A stretch of 5,355 nt of DNA from Deltaproteobacteria bacterium (GTDB lineage: Bacteria; Desulfobacterota; Dissulfuribacteria; Dissulfuribacterales; QOAL01): positions 1 to 5,355 of the forward strand of contig JALWJV010000145.1 in assembly GCA_026996955.1 (NCBI GenBank). The letters are read 5' to 3'. Shown here in pieces: positions 1 to 5,355 of the stretch. The stretch's first letter is position 1. The number at the start of each line of letters is the position of its first letter. Below the pieces are notes generated by a model. That model ran no database searches, was not told where the DNA came from, and saw nothing but the letters and a program-made list of their open reading frames with translations. The translations under genes were made by a program, and so were the position numbers.

Positions 1-754
1 CACCTGCAGCCCCTGCCGCCATGATGTAGGTTCCGGTCTCAATGCGGTCAGGGATTATGCTCCACTCTGTGCCGGAAAGTCCGCTTACACCTTCGATGGT
101 AAGGGTACTGCTTCCTGCACCTGTTATCCTTGCCCCCATGCTGTTAAGCATTCTTGCAAGGTCTGTTATTTCAGGCTCTTTTGCGGCATTTTCAATAACA
201 CTGGTTCCCTTGGCAAGCACTGCTGCCATCATCAGGTTTTCAGTACCTGTAACAGATGGAAAGTCAAGACATATTCTTGCCCCCTTTAAGCCCCTGGTTT
301 TAACCTCAACAAATCCACCGGCAATACTGTACTTTGCCCCCATGAGCTCAAGCCCCTTGAGGTGTATGTCTATTGGGCGGGCGCCAATGGCACATCCGCC
401 TGGAAGGGAGACCCGTGCCCTGCCAAGCCTTGCCATAAGCGGGCCGAGCACCAGGACTGATGCGCGCATCTTACGCACAAGGTCATGGGGGGCTTCAAAA
501 CTTGAAAGGTTTGCAGCATCAAGGCGCACCGGTCCCCTCTGCCCCTCTTCTGTTGTGGCATCAACGCTTACCCCAAGTTCCCTGAGGAGGGAGACGAAGA
601 TTTTTACATCTTCCAGTGCGGGCAGGTTATGGATGGTAACTGGCTCCGGGGAAAGCAGGCTTGCAGCAAGGATGGGGAGTGCGGCATTCTTTGCCCCGCT
701 TATTCTGATCTGTCCCTTCAGCCGGTTTCCGCCGTTTATTACCAGGCTTTCCAT
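1..754 (-). CDS. murA: UDP-N-acetylglucosamine 1-carboxyvinyltransferase, N-terminal 251 codons (3' end beyond window)
   Basis: MurA transfers enolpyruvate from phosphoenolpyruvate to UDP-N-acetylglucosamine in the cytoplasm, the first committed step of peptidoglycan synthesis. The minus-strand frame is open from 754 to the left edge, showing 251 residues of an enzyme usually about 420 long. The protein begins MESLVINGGNRLKG and continues with ISGAKNAALPIL, in which K22 and N23 match the conserved substrate-binding pair of E. coli MurA. R97 lies in LVRKMRAS. The loop SLPGGCAIGARPID carries C121, the equivalent of catalytic C115 and the residue alkylated by fosfomycin, followed by R126 (E. coli R120). 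The visible part ends near DRIETGTYIMAAG, also typical. All key residues in the visible part are intact. The ATG at 754 is chosen because the N-terminus aligns with the family and an in-frame TGA lies eight codons upstream. No clear Shine-Dalgarno sequence precedes it. It is separated from secDF by a probable terminator, so it likely has its own promoter, which I could not identify convincingly. Confidence 0.96.
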   Translation of the reverse strand, partial: MESLVINGGNRLKGQIRISGAKNAALPILAASLLSPEPVTIHNLPALEDVKIFVSLLRELGVSVDATTEEGQRGPVRLDAANLSSFEAPHDLVRKMRASVLVLGPLMARLGRARVSLPGGCAIGARPIDIHLKGLELMGAKYSIAGGFVEVKTRGLKGARICLDFPSVTGTENLMMAAVLAKGTSVIENAAKEPEITDLARMLNSMGARITGAGSSTLTIEGVSGLSGTEWSIIPDRIETGTYIMAAGAAG

Positions 755-837
755 GAATGGTTGATTAATAGATTGTCAATGGAATTGATGGTTGCTGTAC
801 CGAATTTGACTTGAATTCGCCGCTTTGCAAGAAGGAT

Positions 838-866
838 AAACGGGCTGCACTGTGCACAGCCCGTTT
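838..866 (-). terminator. Probable bidirectional intrinsic terminator after secDF
   Basis: A 10-bp perfect stem (838-847 with 857-866; core CGGGCTG/CAGCCCG) closes a 9-nt loop and starts 21 bases beyond the secDF stop codon. Read on the minus strand, the stem ends in TTT and is followed by the pyrimidine-rich ATCCTTCTT, a weak-to-moderate U tract. Read on the plus strand it ends in TTTT. Position and shape fit termination of the secDF transcript before murA. The modest U tract leaves some read-through possible. Confidence 0.75.
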
Positions 867-886
867 TCATGCAGAATCATATATCC

Positions 887-3460
887 CTAATCAGGAACAT
901 TTCCCTTGTGCCAGAGATAGACAATGGGGCTTGCCACAAATACTGATGAATAGGTACCAATGATAATTCCAAGTGTAAGTGCAAGGGCAAAGTCATGAAT
1001 CACCACACCGCCCAGGAACAGCAGGCAGAGTACCACGATCAGCGTAGTAACAGATGTGATGATGGTACGCCCCAGCATCTCGTTTACACTTAGGTTGATG
1101 ATCTTTGCAAAGCCCAGCTTGCGGTTTCGCCTGATGTTTTCCCTTATCCTGTCAAACACCACAACTGTGTCTGTAAGGGAGTAGCCGGCAAGAGTAAGCA
1201 GGGCAGTAACAATGAGGAGAGTAATCTCCACGTTAAGGATGTAGAGGATGCCAAGGACTGCAAGGACATCGTGGAAGGTGGCTATTGCGGCGGCAACTCC
1301 GAAGCTGAGGTTGAACCTGAAGGCAAGGTAGCCGATGATGCCGGCAAGGGATATGGCTATGGCAAGAATTGCCTTACGTCTCAGTTCAGCACTTACGGTT
1401 GAACCGATTTCTGTCTTGCTCTCAAGCACAAACCTGGTGCCTGGAACGGCATCTTCAAGGGTTCTGGTGATCTGGCTTTCTATGTCACCCACAGTGGCAA
1501 CAGATTTTTTCACCCGAACTATAAGAATATTTTCACCAGGCACCTCCTGAAGGGTGTAACCTTCAATACCTGCCTTTTCCATTGCCTGCCTGACATTTTT
1601 CAGAGAAAACGATTTGTCAGCCCGGTACTGAACCATGGTGCCACCGGCAAAATCAACACCCAGGTTGGCAGTACCCCTGTTGATCTGAACAAAGGCAAAG
1701 ATGCCTGTTGCCACAAGGACAGCCGAGATACAAAACGCAATGTTACGCCTGCTAATGAAGTCAATGGTGGTCTTTTTCACCAGCTGCATGAAACGGATAT
1801 CCTTGATTGCCTTTTTTGCAAGCAGGAAGTCATAGACAATGCGGGTTCCGAATATGGCTGTAAACAGGTTGATCACAATACCTGCAGACAGAGTAACGGC
1901 AAAACCCTTGATTGGGCCTGTACCAAACAGGAACAGGGCAAGGGCAGTGATCAGTGTGGTGACATGGGCATCAACAATGGTCCAGAATGCCTTGTCGTAC
2001 CCTCCATCTATAAATGCCTTGAGTGGTTTTCCAAGGGCCTTCTCCTCCCTCATTCGCTCAAAGATAAGCACGTTTGAGTCAACACCCATACCAATGGTCA
2101 GGATGATACCGGCAATGCCCGGAAGTGTGAGGGTTGCCTGGAAGAGCGCCAGCACTGCCATAAGAAAGAGCAGGTTAAGGAGCATTGCAATGTCTGCAAT
2201 AAGCCCGGAGAAGCTGTAGTAGATGACCATGAAGACAATAACAAAGCATGCGCCCAGAAGGCCTGAGTAAAGCCCTTTCTGGATGGAGTCACGCCCAAGG
2301 GAAGGCCCAACCGTAACATTCTGTATGATGTCAACCGGTGCTGGAAGTGCGCCTGCCCTGAGCACTATGGCAAGGTCTGTTGCCTCTTCATGGGTAAATG
2401 AGCCGGATATCTGGGCATGGCCACCGCCGATTTTCTCCCTGATAACAGGTGCTGACCGGACTATGCCGTCAAGAACAATGGCAAGCCTCTTGCCGACGTT
2501 TTCTTCAGTAATCCTTGCAAAGAGCCTTGCCCCCCGGTCAGTAAGCTCAAGGGCAACGTAAGGCTCGTTATAGGTGCCGCCAATCCGGACATGGGCTGTC
2601 TTCACGGCATCCCCGGTCATCATTGTGCGGTCCTTGAGCAGGATGTATGACTTCTTGACCCTGCCTGTCCTGCTGTCCTTCTCCTTCATCACATAGATGG
2701 CATCACCTCGTGGGATCTGTCCCTTGAGAACCGAGTTGATTACCTTTATGTCAGAACCTGCAGGAAGGCGGCCATCGTTTATAGCCTTTCTGATCAGCGA
2801 GTTTACATCCACCCCTGCATCGGAATCCACAAGCTTGAACTCAAGCTGGGCAGTCTGTCCTATGAGCTTTATTGCCCGTTTCGGGTCCTTGACACCAGGG
2901 AGCTGTACCACTATCTCCTGGTCGCCCTGACGGACTATTACCGGCTCTGAAACGCCAAACTGGTCAATCCTGTTTCTGATGATTTCAAGTGACTGGTCAA
3001 CTGCATTTTCCCTGATAAATTTTTCTTCATCAGGAGATAGCTGCAGGACAAGCTGGGGGAACTTGCCGTTTTCCCGCACTTCTTTAAGTACAAGGTTTGG
3101 AAAGTCCTCTTCAAGAATATTTTTTATCTGTTCAACAGCGTTTCTGTTGGGAACGGCAAAGATAATTTCGTCATTCTTCGGGCTTTTTCTCCGGACAATG
3201 GTGATCTTGTCATGCTTTAAAGCATCCTGGAGGTCACGCGCCGCAAGTTCTGCAGCATTGCGCACGGCCTGATCCACATCAACCCTAAGAATCAGGTGCA
3301 TCCCGCCCTGCAAGTCCAGACCAAGTTTAAGCCCCTCCTGGTAAACGTACTTCTTGAACCACTGGGGCGTGTTGGAATAGAAAGAGGGCAGCAGGAGCAC
3401 TGCGGCAAAGATTATCAATCCTGTCATTAACAGAAATTTCCAGCGAAGACCTTTAGGCAT
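887..3460 (-). CDS. secDF: Fused protein translocase subunit SecDF
   Basis: SecDF is an inner-membrane partner of SecYEG that uses the proton gradient to help pull exported proteins across the membrane. The 857 residues hold a full SecD followed by a full SecF. TM1 spans about 8-26. The SecD periplasmic region starts with LKLGLDLQGGMHL (about 44-56), continues with DQFGVSEPVIV and VQLPGVKDPKRA (about 166-196), and ends with IVLRAGALPAPV (about 365-376). TM2-6 lie at about 397-550 and carry GVDSNVLIFERMREE with D461, the equivalent of a proton-pathway aspartate. The SecF half starts at about 558, with TM7 at 573-592, GVDFAGGTMVQ at 601-611, a second periplasmic domain to about 690, and TM8-12 with GYSLTDTVVVFDRIREN (D764) and RTIITS (R798), both at positions known to matter for proton transport. 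No stop or frameshift separates the halves. Met558 (codon 1789-1787) sits where separate SecF proteins start. The ATG at 3460 has AGGAG 12 bases upstream. E. coli has separate SecD and SecF (615 and 323 residues); Bacillus and Thermus have shorter fusions. Confidence 0.97.
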   Translation of the reverse strand: MPKGLRWKFLLMTGLIIFAAVLLLPSFYSNTPQWFKKYVYQEGLKLGLDLQGGMHLILRVDVDQAVRNAAELAARDLQDALKHDKITIVRRKSPKNDEIIFAVPNRNAVEQIKNILEEDFPNLVLKEVRENGKFPQLVLQLSPDEEKFIRENAVDQSLEIIRNRIDQFGVSEPVIVRQGDQEIVVQLPGVKDPKRAIKLIGQTAQLEFKLVDSDAGVDVNSLIRKAINDGRLPAGSDIKVINSVLKGQIPRGDAIYVMKEKDSRTGRVKKSYILLKDRTMMTGDAVKTAHVRIGGTYNEPYVALELTDRGARLFARITEENVGKRLAIVLDGIVRSAPVIREKIGGGHAQISGSFTHEEATDLAIVLRAGALPAPVDIIQNVTVGPSLGRDSIQKGLYSGLLGACFVIVFMVIYYSFSGLIADIAMLLNLLFLMAVLALFQATLTLPGIAGIILTIGMGVDSNVLIFERMREEKALGKPLKAFIDGGYDKAFWTIVDAHVTTLITALALFLFGTGPIKGFAVTLSAGIVINLFTAIFGTRIVYDFLLAKKAIKDIRFMQLVKKTTIDFISRRNIAFCISAVLVATGIFAFVQINRGTANLGVDFAGGTMVQYRADKSFSLKNVRQAMEKAGIEGYTLQEVPGENILIVRVKKSVATVGDIESQITRTLEDAVPGTRFVLESKTEIGSTVSAELRRKAILAIAISLAGIIGYLAFRFNLSFGVAAAIATFHDVLAVLGILYILNVEITLLIVTALLTLAGYSLTDTVVVFDRIRENIRRNRKLGFAKIINLSVNEMLGRTIITSVTTLIVVLCLLFLGGVVIHDFALALTLGIIIGTYSSVFVASPIVYLWHKGNVPD

Positions 3461-3472
3461 GATATGTATTTT

Positions 3473-3477
3473 CTCCT
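3473..3477 (-). promoter_or_regulatory. Ribosome binding site of secDF
   Basis: On the minus strand, AACAGGAGAAAA precedes the ATG at 3460. The AGGAG core ends 12 bases before the start codon, slightly longer than the usual spacing. It supports the ATG at 3460, which also places a basic N-terminus (MPKGLRWKF) directly before the first membrane segment. Confidence 0.7.
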
Positions 3478-3529
3478 GTTATTTTTTTGTTTCAGCCCAG
3501 GATTTAACAGGCCGGGCAGGGTTTATCAT

Positions 3530-3558
3530 TTCATAGCCCAGGGGCAGGTGATAATCAA
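3530..3558 (-). promoter_or_regulatory. Possible sigma-70 type promoter of secDF
   Basis: On the minus strand, TTGATT (3558-3553) and TATGAA (3535-3530) are separated by 17 bases and lie about 70-100 bases before the secDF start codon. Each hexamer matches four of six consensus positions. A promoter is expected here because a strong minus-strand terminator lies upstream at 3697-3732. The exact boxes are a guess from pattern only. Confidence 0.3.
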
Positions 3559-3657
3559 GGCAGAGAAGGTAAATAAATCATGAAAAAATCTGTTTTGAAC
3601 ATTGCCCTGATGGGAACAAGTCCCTGGTGCCAGGATTTAAGGAGATAAAATGATTTC

Positions 3658-3748
3658 CGCCTGAACTTTTTAGCCATATAACCAATTTTTTGCAATAAAA
3701 AACCCTCATGAACCTGGGAAAGTTCAGGAGGGCTGAAAAGTTCAGGCG
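3658..3748. repeat. 18-bp inverted repeat enclosing the flgE terminator
   Basis: CGCCTGAACTTTTTAGCC at 3658-3675 is matched by its reverse complement, with one mismatch, at 3731-3748. The 55 bases between the arms contain the terminator hairpin, whose arm at 3722-3732 shares two bases with the right outer arm. The motif AAGTTCAGG occurs twice directly (3720-3728 and 3738-3746) and its complement CCTGAACTT once (3660-3668), so more than one pairing is possible. It could be a compound terminator, a switchable RNA structure, or the ends of a small inserted element. The sequence does not decide between these. Confidence 0.7.
3697..3732 (-). terminator. Strong intrinsic terminator downstream of flgE
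   Basis: On the minus strand, CCCTCCTGAAC (3732-3722) pairs with GTTCATGAGGG (3713-3703) over 11 positions with one mismatch. The loop has 8 nt (TTTCCCAG) and is followed by six T (3702-3697) and then ATT. This is the textbook form of a Rho-independent terminator. It lies about 270 bases after the flgE stop codon and 237 bases before secDF, so it most likely ends the flagellar transcript and insulates secDF. Confidence 0.85.
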
Positions 3749-3776
3749 TAATTGTTCAGCGTATTAACAGTATGGT

Positions 3777-3956
3777 TGGTAAATGGTCTTGTTTTTCCGT
3801 TCCGGAGAACAATTTCTTGTTTTTCTAAGGCTTGCTCCGCCAAAATCGCGAAACTCGCTGGGCCATCGCTCAGCGAGAGGCGATTTTTGTGGCTTCGCTT
3901 CGCCAAGAAAAACTACGAAATTCTTCAAAGTCACTCCAAAACAAGACCATTTACCA
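3777..3956. repeat. About 180-bp fold-back palindromic element (MITE-like or structured repeat)
   Basis: The ends are a perfect 19-bp inverted repeat, TGGTAAATGGTCTTGTTTT at 3777-3795 and its reverse complement at 3938-3956. Further inward the arms keep pairing in blocks: an AATTTC..GTTTTTCT block, a GGC...GCC block, AAAATCGC (3842-3849) against GCGATTTTTG (3880-3889), and a central hairpin CTCGCTG/CAGCGAG (3854-3860 and 3871-3877). The non-pairing blocks between are close in length and some form small side hairpins (GTTC-CGGA-GAAC; GGCTT...CGCC in both arms). TCAGCG at 3756-3761 and CGCTGA at 3957-3962 may extend the repeat outward with a 15-base interruption on the left. I see no convincing target-site duplication and no transposase gene. 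It lies between the flgE stop and its terminator, so it is probably transcribed as a long hairpin in that 3' untranslated region. The open plus-strand frame across it has no coding character. Confidence 0.75.
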
Positions 3957-3999
3957 CGCTGAGTAGATACGTTTAGGCTTTTGAAACGCCAGTCGCTGG

Positions 4000-5355
4000 T
4001 TAACGCTTCATTGTAAGCAGCTCCTGCAGCATCTCATCGGTGGTGGTGATAACCTTGGAGTTTGCCTGGAAAGCACGCTGGGTAGTGATAAGTTTTACAA
4101 ATTCTGTTCCCATATCAACGGTTGACTGCTCCAAGGCGTTTGCCGCAATGGTTCCCAGGCCATTTGTTCGTGGAGGACCTGTAATCGGGGCGCCTGATGC
4201 CGTTGTTTCACGCCACAGGCTTCCTCCCTCCTTGGATAGGTCTGTGGGGCTGTTGAACCGGGCAAGGGCAAGCTGTGCAAGCTGTATAATGCGCCCGTTT
4301 GAATAACTTCCTGAAATTATCCCTTCAGAATCAACATTTAGTGATTCCAAAAAACCTGATCCAAATCCGTTTTGATCATAAAAAATAGTACTGGAGCGGT
4401 TTGCAAACTGGGTGGTGCTTATAGCCTCGGTGCTGCAGGAATAGGCATCCGTGGTGCCATCTCCATCACTGTCGAGCTCTTGGAGCTTGGCTCCGAAATT
4501 CATTTCAATAAGCTGCGCCGAAGAATCATTAGATGTGCCGGCAATTCCATCTCCACTTGGCGGCAGGAAAAAAGCGACCAGTTCAGGATAACCATGTTCA
4601 CCAATGTCAGGCTGTGCCGCGGTATCCAAGGTTTCGCCTGTTACAGAATCTTTATAAATTCTCAGGTCACTATAAACTATTCCGTCAGTATTTGAGATCT
4701 GTCCTTCTGGTGTAAACGTAAGGTGACCACTCATCAGCAGTCCGGGGTCTGCAGCATCTCCTGCTGATGTTGTGGCTTTGTCTTCATCTGGGTCACAAGT
4801 GACAATAAATTCCCATTCCCGAGAGTCAGCGTCCACCATGTCAAAATAGACAGTTACAGCATGGGTGTTTCCCAGGCTATCATACACATTGAAGGTGGTT
4901 TTGTATTCATAATGCACATTAGCCGTTATACTTCCGTCTTGATCGTTCCAGTCCTGGATCAATGAGTTAGTGGAAACCGGACCTGTAGTTCTACTGTCCA
5001 GGTTTACTGCAACCGTCGCCTGAGTGGTTGCTACAGGCGGCGAGGTGTTGACGATCTGAATATCCTGAATAGAGCCGATGATTTCTGCTGTTCCGTCCGC
5101 CTGTTCTTCCATCTCCCAACCCTGCACGGTGAGTCCAGCCGGATTGACCAGATAGCCTTCTTTATCTACATGGAACTGTCCGGATCTGGAAAAATAGATA
5201 CTATTTTCAACTTTGGGGTTAGAAAGCATGAAAAAGCCGTTTCCTGCTATGGCCAGGTCAGTGGATGAAGTGGTGCTTTCAAAGGAACCCTGGGTAAAAA
5301 GCGGTGCAACATCTGACATTGCAGAGCCACGGCCTACCTGAGACCCCCCCCTTGC
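4000..5355 (-). CDS. flgE: Flagellar hook protein FlgE, C-terminal about 451 codons (start beyond window)
   Basis: FlgE is exported by the flagellar type III system and polymerises into the hook, the universal joint between rod and filament. The frame runs open from the right edge to TAA at 4002-4000. Before the internal Met at 5319 it reads ARGGSQVGRGSA, which matches the region after the missing N-terminal rod-type helix, so this Met is not the start. Counting from that Met, APLFTQGSFESTTSSTDLAIAGNGFFML (5-32) is the hallmark of hook and rod proteins. FNVYDSLGNTHAVTVYF (143-159) belongs to the FlaE-type domain. The segment 175-340 is the variable outer region, and NALEQSTVDMGTEFVKLITTQRAFQANSKVITTTDEMLQELLTMKR (394-439) is the conserved C-terminal helix of the axial core. 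FlgF and FlgG are excluded by length and by the FlaE-type domain. Odd points are a run of eight G at 5351-5344, a DSDGDGTTD loop (283-291) and two cysteines (175 and 295). It is probably the last gene of a flagellar operon. Confidence 0.95.
   Translation of the reverse strand, partial: ARGGSQVGRGSAMSDVAPLFTQGSFESTTSSTDLAIAGNGFFMLSNPKVENSIYFSRSGQFHVDKEGYLVNPAGLTVQGWEMEEQADGTAEIIGSIQDIQIVNTSPPVATTQATVAVNLDSRTTGPVSTNSLIQDWNDQDGSITANVHYEYKTTFNVYDSLGNTHAVTVYFDMVDADSREWEFIVTCDPDEDKATTSAGDAADPGLLMSGHLTFTPEGQISNTDGIVYSDLRIYKDSVTGETLDTAAQPDIGEHGYPELVAFFLPPSGDGIAGTSNDSSAQLIEMNFGAKLQELDSDGDGTTDAYSCSTEAISTTQFANRSSTIFYDQNGFGSGFLESLNVDSEGIISGSYSNGRIIQLAQLALARFNSPTDLSKEGGSLWRETTASGAPITGPPRTNGLGTIAANALEQSTVDMGTEFVKLITTQRAFQANSKVITTTDEMLQELLTMKR

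Noticed and set aside
42..764. Long plus-strand ORF of 240 codons antiparallel to murA
   Set aside because: It is the reverse-strand shadow of murA, whose conserved motifs are unmistakable on the minus strand.
3614..3634. Possible sigma-54 promoter (CTGGCAC...CTTGT on the minus strand)
   Set aside because: The spacing between the two elements is two bases too long and the -12 GC is replaced by GT.
3497..3640. Direct repeat CCAGGATTTAA at 3497-3507 and 3630-3640
   Set aside because: Only two 11-base copies with unrelated surroundings. They could be chance, with no clear operator symmetry.
3555..3677. Minus-strand ORF of 40 codons beginning MAKKFRRKSF, upstream of secDF
   Set aside because: No Shine-Dalgarno sequence precedes its ATG, it overlaps the inverted-repeat arm, and it resembles neither YajC nor any protein I know. 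It could only be rescued by conservation or ribosome profiling.
3752..3976. Plus-strand ORF of 74 codons across the palindromic element
   Set aside because: It is produced by the fold-back repeat, has no ribosome site or family-like features, and its sequence is fully explained by the inverted arms.
4372..4715. Plus-strand ORFs inside flgE
   Set aside because: They lie antisense within a well-supported hook gene and show no independent coding evidence.

Overview
This window is most likely chromosomal DNA from a Gram-negative, flagellated bacterium. The MurA, SecD/SecF and FlgE proteins all look proteobacterial. The general character (moderate GC, a fused SecDF, this type of hook protein) fits Desulfobacterota (former Deltaproteobacteria) best, but that is a tentative impression and not based on a search. 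No phage, plasmid, CRISPR, tRNA or rRNA signal is visible.

All three real genes lie on the minus strand, so transcription runs from high to low coordinates. Order of transcription: (1) flgE, the flagellar hook protein, cut by the right edge and ending at 4000; (2) a structured intergenic region (3461-3999) holding a roughly 180-bp fold-back palindrome (3777-3956), a strong minus-strand intrinsic terminator (3697-3732) nested inside an 18-bp inverted repeat, and a possible promoter and a ribosome binding site for the next gene; (3) secDF (3460-887), a single 857-codon gene joining SecD and SecF; (4) a 132-bp gap with a probable bidirectional terminator (838-866); (5) murA, starting at 754 and cut by the left edge.

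The genes serve different processes: hook assembly of the flagellum, proton-driven assistance to Sec protein export, and the first committed step of peptidoglycan synthesis. Because terminators separate them, they look like parts of three transcription units and not one operon. flgE is probably the last gene of a flagellar operon coming from the right. secDF stands alone, without a yajC immediately upstream.

The least explained part is 3650-3960, where nested and fold-back repeats lie in the likely 3' untranslated region of the flgE transcript. The other points worth checking are a run of eight G (coding strand) inside flgE at the window edge, the preserved ancestral SecF start inside the SecDF fusion, and an aspartate-rich calcium-loop-like motif in the hook protein.
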